Shown: piece by piece, positions 1-6,089 of the stretch | Numbering within the stretch: the stretch's first letter is position 1 | How the letters are laid out: every line of letters begins with the position of its first letter | Position numbers and translations under genes: made by a program | Assembly: GCA_002746425.1 (NCBI GenBank) | Contig: NVXB01000049.1 | Span: forward strand, 1-8,951 | DNA: 8,951 nucleotides | Reading direction: 5' to 3' | Source: Hyphomicrobiales bacterium | GTDB taxonomy: Bacteria; Pseudomonadota; Alphaproteobacteria; Rhizobiales; GCA-2746425 | The notes under the pieces: model-generated | What the model saw: the letters and a program-made list of their open reading frames with translations, nothing else | The model's database searches: none | What the model was told of the DNA's origin: nothing

Positions 1-245
1 CAACATATGTGCAGAATCCGCCATATTTTGATGGTATCACCATGACGCCTGAAGCTGTTGAGGACACCGGCCTTGCGCAATTTCTTGGCGGCCTTTGCCA
101 ACTTGCCTGTATCGCGGCCATTGAGCACGATGCTCGCGCCCGCTTCTGCCAGGCCTTTGGCCAGCGCAAAGCCTATGCCCTGCGAGGAGCCAGTTACGAG
201 GGCGGTCTGCCCGCTAAGGTCAAAAAGGTCTGTTCCGGTTTTCAT
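1..245 (-). CDS. Short-chain dehydrogenase/reductase (SDR), N-terminal part, cut by window edge
   Basis: The start codon is the ATG complementary to 243-245 and 81 codons are visible before the window ends. The N-terminus has the classical SDR Rossmann fold: DLSGQTALVTGSSQGIG (residues 9-25) holds the TGxxxGxG NAD(P)-binding glycines (T18, G19, G23, G25). It is followed by a helix and the second strand IVLNGRD, where Arg44 at the strand end is a feature often seen in NADPH-preferring members. The opening DLFDLSGQTALVTG resembles gluconate 5-dehydrogenase-like and 3-oxoacyl-ACP reductase-like SDRs, but the catalytic Tyr-Lys region lies outside the window, so the substrate cannot be named. After residue 60 the in-frame sequence (residues 61-81) does not show the usual acidic-hydrophobic segment (FDVTD-like) expected there, so a frameshift within 1-65 is possible. 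It is divergent from the HAD gene across a 120-bp gap. Family call is firm; specific function is unknown. Confidence 0.8.
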   Translation of the reverse strand, partial: MKTGTDLFDLSGQTALVTGSSQGIGFALAKGLAEAGASIVLNGRDTGKLAKAAKKLRKAGVLNSFRRHGDTIKIWRILHIC

Positions 246-323
246 AGATTCGCCCTGTTCGCATCAAACACTGTTGAGGAAATTCCTAAATGCCATGCAT
301 TGTTATATCAAGCTATCTAGGGT

Positions 324-335
324 GAATTATAATTC
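324..335. promoter_or_regulatory. 12-bp palindrome with consensus -10 hexamer in the SDR/HAD divergent gap
   Basis: The sequence GAATTATAATTC is a perfect palindrome in the 120-bp divergent gap (246-365). It contains TATAAT on the plus strand (328-333) and, by symmetry, on the minus strand (326-331). On the plus strand it lies 32 bp before the HAD start codon, a sensible distance for a promoter. No good -35 is present: ATATCA at 305-310 with a 17-bp spacer matches only three of six bases. It could serve as a -10 element, an operator, or both. This is inference from sequence alone. Confidence 0.35.
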
Positions 336-365
336 CGGCAATCATCATTGGGCGCGTGCATTTCC

Positions 366-1073
366 ATGACCATCAAGGCAATTCTCTTCGATAAGGACGG
401 CACGTTGATTGATTTTCAGCGCACTTGGGGCGTTGCGATGCACGATGTGCTTCAGCATCTGTCCAACGGCGATGCCGATATCATGGCGCGGATGGCTAAA
501 ATCGTCGATTTTGATGTGCAGAGCGGCATTATCCACGCGGATTCGGTGTTTATCGGCGGCTCCATAACCGAGCTGGTGCAGCGCTGGGCACCGCTGATCA
601 AGCGCCATGGCGACACGGGGCTGGAAAAAGAGGTCAATGTGCTTTTTGGCACAGCAAGCGCCAAAACGATAAAGGGTTTTGCCACCACCCAGGCGGTTTT
701 GAAGGAGCTGAAGCAGGCTGGTTATCAGCTGGGTATTGCCACCAACGATACGCAGGCCAATGCTGAGCTGCATATGGATGCGCTGGGCTGGACCAGCCAT
801 TTTGATATGATCATGGGTTATGATAGCGGCCATGGCACCAAGCCGGAACCTGGCATGGTGCATGCCTTTGCAGCGCAATGTGCCCTACCCCCATGCCAAG
901 TCGCGATGGTGGGCGATAGCCTGCATGATCTGGCAAGTGGCAAGGCAGCGCAGGCGCTGGCCATTGGCGTAACCACCGGCCCTGCCAGCCGCGAAGATTT
1001 GGCCGAGACCGCCGACCATGTTGTTGATGACCTTGAGGAATTATTAGCGTTGTTGGACGGCCTTCAGGCCTAA
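366..1073 (+). CDS. HAD-superfamily phosphatase (phosphoglycolate phosphatase-like)
   Basis: A 235-residue protein of the haloacid dehalogenase superfamily. The start chosen is ATG 366 (MTIKAILFDKDGTLIDF); an upstream in-frame TTG at 348 adds six unlikely residues and there is no clear ribosome site for either. HAD motif I is FDKDGT with nucleophile Asp9 and acid/base Asp11. Motif II is GIATND (Thr126), motif III Lys159 in GTKPEPGM, and motif IV MVGDSLHD with Asp184 and Asp188 for Mg2+ binding. Residues about 17-100 form a helical cap as in Gph-type phosphatases. These features predict a cytosolic Mg2+-dependent phosphomonoesterase; substrate is not determinable. It lacks the DxAGT-type motif I of PhnX phosphonatase, so it is not an alternative C-P bond cleaving enzyme. 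It converges on the DMT transporter gene: its TAA (1071-1073) overlaps that gene's TAG (1070-1072), giving a 4-bp overlap. Confidence 0.85.
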   Translation: MTIKAILFDKDGTLIDFQRTWGVAMHDVLQHLSNGDADIMARMAKIVDFDVQSGIIHADSVFIGGSITELVQRWAPLIKRHGDTGLEKEVNVLFGTASAKTIKGFATTQAVLKELKQAGYQLGIATNDTQANAELHMDALGWTSHFDMIMGYDSGHGTKPEPGMVHAFAAQCALPPCQVAMVGDSLHDLASGKAAQALAIGVTTGPASREDLAETADHVVDDLEELLALLDGLQA

Positions 1074-1921
1074 CCACCAACAGCCAGCACGATAACGCCG
1101 GAAGCCACAATAATGGCTGCGATAATGCGAGATTTCCAAGGCCGTTCGCCAAACCAGATGATGCCAATCAGGGCCGCGATAATCACGCTGGATTCGCGAA
1201 TGGCAGAGACGGTGCCAAGGCTTGTCAGGTTTTTGGCATAGATCGCCAAACCATAGGCCAATGCGGAAATACCGCCGCCGGCAATGCCAAGCAAGATGGT
1301 TTTATAAGTGATGGTCGACAGGAATTTGCGGCGGTAATACAGGAACCAGAAACTGGAAAGCCCCTCCATGACAAACAACCAGCCAATATAGCCCAGCGGG
1401 CTGCCCGCTTCGCGCACGCCCATGCCATCGACAACCGAATAGGCCGCAATGGTACAGCCGGTTAAAATCGCGGCTATGATCGCGGAGGGGTTGGTTTTGC
1501 CCTTGCGAATGCCAAAAAACAACGTGCTGATACCAAACGACACCAGCAAAATGCCAGCCCACGCCATGGGCGGCAAAAACTCACCGGCAAATATCTGCGC
1601 GCCCAAGGTCACCAACAGCGGTGCAATACCTCGCGCAATGGGATAAACTTGGCTGAGATCGCCGGTGCGGTAGGCCCGCAGCAAAAACGCATAATAGAAA
1701 AAGTGGATGAAGGTAGAACCGGCAATATAGGGCCAGCTTGCCGCTGCCGGTGGCAGATAGATGGCAACCAGCACCAGGCCAAAAACCATGTGGCCAAGAT
1801 TGATCAGGCCCATGGTAATGGCGCGGTCGGCGGACCCTTTGATCAAAGCATTCCACAGCGCGTGCAGCAGCGCCGCGCTTAAAATGATACCAATGACAAA
1901 GGTGGAGGGAGGGCCTGACAC
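1070..1921 (-). CDS. EamA/DMT-family transporter, last gene of the phosphonate operon
   Basis: A 283-residue, very hydrophobic inner-membrane protein with about ten predicted TM helices arranged as two EamA repeats, the normal length for the drug/metabolite transporter superfamily. Each repeat has its helix-4 signature: GDLSQVYPIARGIAPLLVTLGAQ from about residue 87, ending in AGE (112-114), and GTVSAIRESSVIIAALIG from about residue 236, ending in FGER (257-260). The start is GTG (complement 1919-1921), seven bases after the phnY stop codon, with a weak AGAAG just upstream. This close spacing suggests cotranscription and perhaps translational coupling with phnY. Known AEP importers are mostly ABC systems or MFS permeases, so a DMT protein here is noteworthy. 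It may import AEP or phosphonoacetate, or export a product such as alanine; direction and substrate are inference only. No symbol is assigned. Confidence 0.88.
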   Translation of the reverse strand: MSGPPSTFVIGIILSAALLHALWNALIKGSADRAITMGLINLGHMVFGLVLVAIYLPPAAASWPYIAGSTFIHFFYYAFLLRAYRTGDLSQVYPIARGIAPLLVTLGAQIFAGEFLPPMAWAGILLVSFGISTLFFGIRKGKTNPSAIIAAILTGCTIAAYSVVDGMGVREAGSPLGYIGWLFVMEGLSSFWFLYYRRKFLSTITYKTILLGIAGGGISALAYGLAIYAKNLTSLGTVSAIRESSVIIAALIGIIWFGERPWKSRIIAAIIVASGVIVLAVGG

Positions 1922-1928
1922 TTAGCTT

Positions 1929-3383
1929 CTAACGCGGCCAAGGCAGGGAATAGGTCTTCACATTGGTGAAGAACTTCATCGCTTCCTGCACGCCTTCTTT
2001 CACGCCATTGCCCGAATCCTTAATGCCGCCAAAGGGCGACATTTCAATGCGGTAGCCGGGCTGTTCCCAGATATTGACCGTGCCAACATTCAGCCCGTTG
2101 ATAAAGGCTATAGCGCGGTTCAGATCATTGGTGCACACGCCCGATGACAGGCCGAAATCCGTTGAGTTGGAAATGCGCATCACCTCGTCATCATCATCAG
2201 GCACACGGACGATAGGAATGATTGGCCCAAAAGTTTCTTCATAGACCAGCGCGCAATCATGCGGCACATGATCAACCACGATGGGCGGCAACAGAGCGCC
2301 AACACGGCCCGGATTATACAGCACTTTTGCGCCCAGCTTTTCAGCATCCAACACACGGTTTTCAAATGTTTCTGCCGCCGCCGCATGGATCACACAACCA
2401 AGCTGAGTTTCCGGGTCTTGCGGATCGCCAAATTTGATCGCCTTGGCTTTCTCAACGATTAGAGGCACCAGCCGGTCTGCGATGGAATCCTGCACCAGAA
2501 TTCGTTTGATGGCGGTGCAGCGCTGGCCGGAATTGCCCGTAGCACCAGCAACGGCAATCGTCGCGGCTTTCTCCAAATCTTCATCGGTTAAATCATTGAG
2601 GATAATCAGCGGATCATTGCCGCCAAGCTCCAGCGCTGTGCGCTTATAAGCCGCCTTTTGGGCGATCATTTTGCCGACCTTAACACCGCCGGTAAAGGTG
2701 ATGATATCGATGTTGTCATTGGTGATCATCTCATCACCAATATCGGCGGGCATACCAGTGACGATCTGGAACATTTCAGGCGGCAACCCGGCATCATACA
2801 AAATATCTGCCAGCGTAATCGCGGTGAGCGGTGTTAGCTCTGTTGGCTTGCAGACCATGCAATTGTTGGTCGCAATAGCGGGTGCGATTTTGTGCGCCAC
2901 CATGTTGAGCGGATGATTGAACGGCGTGATGGCGGAGATCGCCCCTACCGGCTCGCGCATCGTATAGATTTTGCGTTCCTTACCGTGGGGCGTCAGATCG
3001 CAAGAGAATATCTGCCCGTCATCGAGAATGGCCAGCTGGCCCGCCAGCATGAACACATCATAGGAGCGGCCCGTTTCATACAGCGAATGTTGCTTGCAAA
3101 TGCCCAGCTCTAAGGTCAGCCAGTGAGCAATTTCCTCGCGGCGCTCAACGATCAACTCGGCGGTGCGAAACAAAATCTGTTGGCGTTCATAACGGCTTAG
3201 TTTTGGCGTGTAATTTGCCGCAATTTCAAATGCGCGCGCGGCATGCTCCGCCCCGCCCGCTGGCACAGTGCCAATCACCTGATCAGTGTAGGGGTAACGC
3301 ACCTCGACCACATCTTTGGTGAACACTTTTTCACCGCCGATGCGCATCGCATCATGGCGAATTTCAAAATCAGAACTTAGCAT
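1929..3383 (-). CDS. phnY: Phosphonoacetaldehyde dehydrogenase
   Basis: A 484-residue NAD-dependent aldehyde dehydrogenase that oxidises phosphonoacetaldehyde to phosphonoacetate, the middle step of the PhnW-PhnY-PhnA route, in the cytosol. ALDH landmarks in order are PFNHPLN with Asn156, Lys179 in the cofactor site (CKPTE), FTGG at 230-233, the general base Glu252 in LELGGN, and the nucleophile Cys289 in NSGQRCT. Arg106 (in ETGRSYD) and Arg288, next to the nucleophile, sit where I recall phosphonate-binding arginines in S. meliloti PhnY, with a uniform offset of two residues. Length matches that enzyme (about 485 residues). The ATG at the complement of 3381-3383 lacks a clear Shine-Dalgarno sequence; Met13 is a less likely alternative. 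It lies 36 bp after phnA and 7 bp before the transporter gene, all on one strand. Generic ALDH similarity alone would not name it; the residues and neighbours do. Confidence 0.93.
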   Translation of the reverse strand: MLSSDFEIRHDAMRIGGEKVFTKDVVEVRYPYTDQVIGTVPAGGAEHAARAFEIAANYTPKLSRYERQQILFRTAELIVERREEIAHWLTLELGICKQHSLYETGRSYDVFMLAGQLAILDDGQIFSCDLTPHGKERKIYTMREPVGAISAITPFNHPLNMVAHKIAPAIATNNCMVCKPTELTPLTAITLADILYDAGLPPEMFQIVTGMPADIGDEMITNDNIDIITFTGGVKVGKMIAQKAAYKRTALELGGNDPLIILNDLTDEDLEKAATIAVAGATGNSGQRCTAIKRILVQDSIADRLVPLIVEKAKAIKFGDPQDPETQLGCVIHAAAAETFENRVLDAEKLGAKVLYNPGRVGALLPPIVVDHVPHDCALVYEETFGPIIPIVRVPDDDDEVMRISNSTDFGLSSGVCTNDLNRAIAFINGLNVGTVNIWEQPGYRIEMSPFGGIKDSGNGVKEGVQEAMKFFTNVKTYSLPWPR

Positions 3384-3419
3384 AATCTGTCAAAACCCAG
3401 TGTTAGAGCGCGCCAATGT

Positions 3420-4673
3420 TTAAAGCGCAGCCGCCATGCAAGCGTAATAGAAGGCATCGAAATTGCGCAAGTCTGGCGCCTGCGGCAAATCCGGCAATAT
3501 GCGGTTGACGATAAATGGCACTTCCTGCTCTGTCAGCCCACCATGAGAGCGCAGCGGCTCATCCAGCGCCGCCAAATCATGGCGATGGGCGCTTGTACCA
3601 AGGGTCATGTTCTCACCAGAAATAACAACAATGTCACCGATGCGGTCAGCCGGCAGTTCAAAACGAGCGCAAGCAGTTTTCCGATCAACCGCCAGTAAAA
3701 TGTCGTCCATTTCACCAAGTCGGGCCAGAATATTTTCAACATCCGCATCCTTTGGCAGATAGACCGTGGCGAATGAACCGAGCGCACCATGATGCACCAC
3801 GTAAGGATCAGTAATTGGCAGAATAACCCGCGCGGCAGCCTCGCCCAACCATTCATCCAGCACATCTTGAAGGTAAATGACTGCAGGGTCACCATTGGCC
3901 AAATGCTTTGGTTTCATGCCGTGATCAGCGGTAACAACAATGGCTGCACCCGCTGCATCCAGCTCGGTCAGATACTTGTCGAACATCTCGTAAAAATCAT
4001 TGGCCTGCTTCACACCCGGTGCATATTTATGCTGCACATAATCGGTGGTGGTTAGATACATGATATCCGGCTTGAACTCTTTGAGAAGCTGAACGCCAGC
4101 GGCAAAAACGAACTCGGACAATTTGGCGGAATAAACTTCTGGAACCGGCAGATTAAAATGCGCGGAGGCATTATCAATGCCGTGCTCTGCTTTGGTCGTG
4201 GTGTCGGATTTTTCCGCCGAGAAGCACATAGCGCGGCCATCTTCAAATTTCAGACCAGCACCCAGCAAGGCGCGCAATTTGTCTTTTGCGGTGACGATCG
4301 CCACCCGAAGGCCATCATCATAGCAGGCCTGAAACAGCGTTGGAGCGCGCAAAAAGCGCGTGTCATTCATCATCACTTCTTGGCCGGTTTCCGGCTCAAA
4401 CAGAAAGTTGCCGCAAATGCCGTGGACTGAAGGCGGACGCCCGGTGGCAATCGACAAATTATTCGGATTGGTAAAGCTTGGGATCACACTATGGGCCATG
4501 CGCACGGTGCCGGTTTCGCGAATACGTTTCAGCGTTGGCATCAGCCCGGCAGCAATGGCTTCATCGAGATATGCCGGCTCGCAGCCATCCAGGCATATGG
4601 CGATAGCAGTGGTTTTGGGCCGGGCATACAGGCGGCCATTGGCTGAGATATCTGAGGAAGGTGTTTGGGTCAT
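3420..4673 (-). CDS. phnA: Phosphonoacetate hydrolase
   Basis: A 417-residue member of the alkaline phosphatase/nucleotide pyrophosphatase superfamily. It cleaves the C-P bond of phosphonoacetate to give acetate and phosphate using two zinc ions. The metal ligands and nucleophile appear at the numbering I recall for S. meliloti PhnA: Asp29 (CLDG), nucleophile Thr68 (PSFTNPNN), Asp211 and His215 (TTTDYVQH), Asp250 and His251 (TADHGM), and His377 (RSHGG). Lys130 and Lys132 (TAKDK) are candidates for binding the phosphonate or carboxylate. No signal peptide is seen, so it is cytosolic. The ATG (complement 4671-4673) is preceded by GGAAAG seven bases upstream. It follows phnW by 50 bp and precedes phnY by 36 bp. 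It is unrelated to the small E. coli zinc-ribbon protein also called PhnA. Confidence 0.95.
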   Translation of the reverse strand: MTQTPSSDISANGRLYARPKTTAIAICLDGCEPAYLDEAIAAGLMPTLKRIRETGTVRMAHSVIPSFTNPNNLSIATGRPPSVHGICGNFLFEPETGQEVMMNDTRFLRAPTLFQACYDDGLRVAIVTAKDKLRALLGAGLKFEDGRAMCFSAEKSDTTTKAEHGIDNASAHFNLPVPEVYSAKLSEFVFAAGVQLLKEFKPDIMYLTTTDYVQHKYAPGVKQANDFYEMFDKYLTELDAAGAAIVVTADHGMKPKHLANGDPAVIYLQDVLDEWLGEAAARVILPITDPYVVHHGALGSFATVYLPKDADVENILARLGEMDDILLAVDRKTACARFELPADRIGDIVVISGENMTLGTSAHRHDLAALDEPLRSHGGLTEQEVPFIVNRILPDLPQAPDLRNFDAFYYACMAAAL

Positions 4674-4680
4674 GCTTGTT

Positions 4681-4686
4681 CTTTCC
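4681..4686 (-). promoter_or_regulatory. Ribosome binding site of phnA
   Basis: GGAAAG on the minus strand ends seven bases before the phnA ATG. It supports the chosen start within the 50-bp phnW-phnA gap. No promoter or convincing terminator is visible in that gap. Confidence 0.6.
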
Positions 4687-4723
4687 GTATTTTGGCCAGG
4701 GAGCAGCCAACGTCATATTTAAA

Positions 4724-5926
4724 TCAGGCAGAGAGTTTTGCGCGCTCTTGCAGCGCGATCTCGGGCGGGCTTGCATCATCCACGCCCATCTCAGCGAGCA
4801 CATCTTTTGCCGCCTGCACAACACGCTGCATCACCGCAGCATCCATATGGCCAATGCAGCCAATGCGAAAACTGTCCACAATTGTCAGCTTGCCGGGATA
4901 GATGATAAAACCGCGCGCTTTCATGGCATCGTAAAAGCTTTTGAACTCAAACGCATCATGGACAGGGTTGAAAAAGGTGACGATGATTGGCGATAGCCAA
5001 GGCTCTGTCAGCAGCGTTTCAAAACCCAGTTCGCGCATACCAGCAACCAACACATCGCGGTTGTTGCTATAGCGCTGACCGCGCCCGTGAACGCCGCCCT
5101 CTTCGCGGTGCAAACGTAGCGCTTCCATAAAGGCCGCGACAACATGGGTTGGCGGCGTAAAACGCCATTGGCCGGTGGTGTTCATGGTCTGCCATTGCGC
5201 GTGCACATCCAGGCACAGCGAGTGGCTGCGGCCCTTGGCCTGCTCTAATTCGCTTTTACGGCCAATAACAAAACCAAAGCCGGGCACGCCTTCAATACAT
5301 TTATTGGCAGAGGAAACGATGGCTTCATAACGCACGGTTTCGACATCCACCGGCAGGGCACCAAAGGCACTCATGGAATCGATCAGCAGTTTGCGGCCCG
5401 CGCCATAAACCACCTCAGAAATTTCCTGAATGGGGTTCAAAATACCCGAACTAGTCTCGCAATGAATAACAATGACATGGCTGATAACCGGGTCAGCTTT
5501 CAGCGCGGCGGCCACTTCATCACCGCGCGGCGGCAGATAATCACCCTTGTCGATTACAACATGATCGCGGCCAAGATAGCGCAGCGTTTCCGCCGTGCGT
5601 TTGCCGTAAGCGCCATTGACCAGTACCAGTGTTTTGCTGTCGCGCGGCAAGAACGATGCCAACATGGCCTCGACGACAAATGTGCCACTGCCCTGTATCG
5701 GCACGCAGTCAAATTGCTGGTCGCTATCACCAACCATTTCCAGCAATTCAGTGCGCAATTGCGCCGTCATCGCCCGAAAATCACCATCCCAGGAACCCCA
5801 GTCTCGCAGCATCGCTTCTTTCACTGAAAAGGCCGTGGTCAGCGGACCGGGCGTGAGCAAATAGGGCTCACCCAAACGGGGTGCTTCAATGGAAGGTTTT
5901 TGATTGGTCACGAGAATTTGCGGCAT
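4724..5926 (-). CDS. phnW: 2-aminoethylphosphonate--pyruvate transaminase
   Basis: A 400-residue class-V, fold-type I PLP aminotransferase that transfers the amino group of AEP to pyruvate, giving phosphonoacetaldehyde and L-alanine. It is the entry step of the operon. The N-terminal YLLTPGPLTT motif (22-31) and RDWGSWDGDF are typical of PhnW. QGSGTFVVEAM (78-88) forms the PLP phosphate cup, Asp183 in LLIDSMSAFG contacts the pyridine nitrogen, and Lys209 in SSANKCIEG is the Schiff-base lysine. Arg354 (DSFRIGCIG) fits the substrate-binding arginine of the family. I chose ATG 5926 because AGGAG lies ten bases upstream; the upstream in-frame TTG at 5965 would add 13 poorly supported residues and encode that ribosome site. 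Length is somewhat above the roughly 370 residues usual, owing to N- and C-terminal extensions (about 380-400). First gene of the operon; promoter candidates lie in 5927-6089. Confidence 0.95.
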   Translation of the reverse strand: MPQILVTNQKPSIEAPRLGEPYLLTPGPLTTAFSVKEAMLRDWGSWDGDFRAMTAQLRTELLEMVGDSDQQFDCVPIQGSGTFVVEAMLASFLPRDSKTLVLVNGAYGKRTAETLRYLGRDHVVIDKGDYLPPRGDEVAAALKADPVISHVIVIHCETSSGILNPIQEISEVVYGAGRKLLIDSMSAFGALPVDVETVRYEAIVSSANKCIEGVPGFGFVIGRKSELEQAKGRSHSLCLDVHAQWQTMNTTGQWRFTPPTHVVAAFMEALRLHREEGGVHGRGQRYSNNRDVLVAGMRELGFETLLTEPWLSPIIVTFFNPVHDAFEFKSFYDAMKARGFIIYPGKLTIVDSFRIGCIGHMDAAVMQRVVQAAKDVLAEMGVDDASPPEIALQERAKLSA

Positions 5927-5936
5927 AGGCCCAGCG

Positions 5937-5941
5937 CTCCT
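5937..5941 (-). promoter_or_regulatory. Ribosome binding site of phnW (decides the start)
   Basis: AGGAG on the minus strand lies ten bases before ATG 5926. It sits inside the longer TTG-initiated reading frame and so argues for the shorter 400-residue PhnW. Confidence 0.6.
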
Positions 5942-5973
5942 GAATGGCGGCTTAAGCAGTATCAATAGCCCAG

Positions 5974-6002
5974 AGAATAGAGATCAATGATCCATATGTT
6001 AA
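5974..6002 (-). promoter_or_regulatory. Sigma70-like promoter of the phnW-phnA-phnY-DMT operon
   Basis: On the minus strand, TTAACA (5997-6002, five of six to the -35 consensus) and TATTCT (5974-5979, four of six to the -10 consensus) are separated by exactly 17 bp. Transcription would start near 5966-5968, giving a leader of about 40 nt that holds the phnW ribosome site. The neighbouring inverted repeat (5999-6033) overlaps the -35 and the region upstream of it, the usual place for a regulator. This is a prediction by eye. Confidence 0.5.
5982..5992. promoter_or_regulatory. Perfect 11-bp palindrome GATCAaTGATC within the promoter spacer
   Basis: GATCA and TGATC flank a single central A. The element sits between the predicted -35 and -10 of the phnW promoter, where a bound protein would block polymerase. 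Possible repressor site; the factor is unknown. Such short palindromes can also arise by chance in AT-rich DNA. Confidence 0.3.
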
Positions 6003-6033
6003 ATCGATATTTTATATTGTATTATCGATTAAA
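5999..6033. promoter_or_regulatory. Inverted repeat with two ATCGAT cores, candidate operator of the phn operon
   Basis: Arms TTAAATCGATA (5999-6009) and TATCGATTAAA (6023-6033) are complementary at ten of eleven positions around a 13-bp AT-rich spacer. Each arm contains the self-palindrome ATCGAT (6003-6008 and 6024-6029), and the two cores are 21 bp apart, two helical turns, so they face the same side of DNA. Relative to the predicted start the cores fall near -40 and -60, matching where LysR-type activators contact DNA. Whether the adjacent LysR protein is the ligand is unknown. Confidence 0.45.
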
Positions 6034-6065
6034 TTTATGAATGAAGTGCAGGTGATACGCCTTTT

Positions 6066-6086
6066 AATTTGGTTGATCGCCAAATT
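6066..6086. repeat. Perfect inverted repeat AATTTGG-N7-CCAAATT just after the LysR stop
   Basis: Seven-base arms (6066-6072 and 6080-6086) flank the seven-base spacer TTGATCG. It starts three bases beyond the stop codon of the LysR gene. It is AT-rich and lacks a downstream T tract on the minus strand, so it is a poor intrinsic terminator for that gene; it could instead be a far-upstream operator of the phn promoter, about 110 bp from the predicted start. Confidence 0.35.
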
Positions 6087-6089
6087 TTC

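Noticed and set aside
366..1073. HAD protein as phosphonoacetaldehyde hydrolase (PhnX)
   Set aside because: Motif I is FDKDGT, not the DxAGT type of PhnX, and the expected cap lysine context is not seen. The locus already has the PhnY-PhnA route.
2180..2916. Plus-strand and alternative-frame reading frames across the phnY gene
   Set aside because: They have no recognisable domains and lie inside a well supported enzyme gene; they are frame shadows.
4691..4712. Small hairpin (TTGGC/GCCAA) in the phnW-phnA gap as a terminator
   Set aside because: The stem is only five base pairs with a long loop and no T tract, and the downstream genes belong to the same pathway.
5927..5965. Longer PhnW starting at TTG 5965
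   Set aside because: The extra 13 residues do not look like the family N-terminus and they contain the AGGAG ribosome site that serves ATG 5926.
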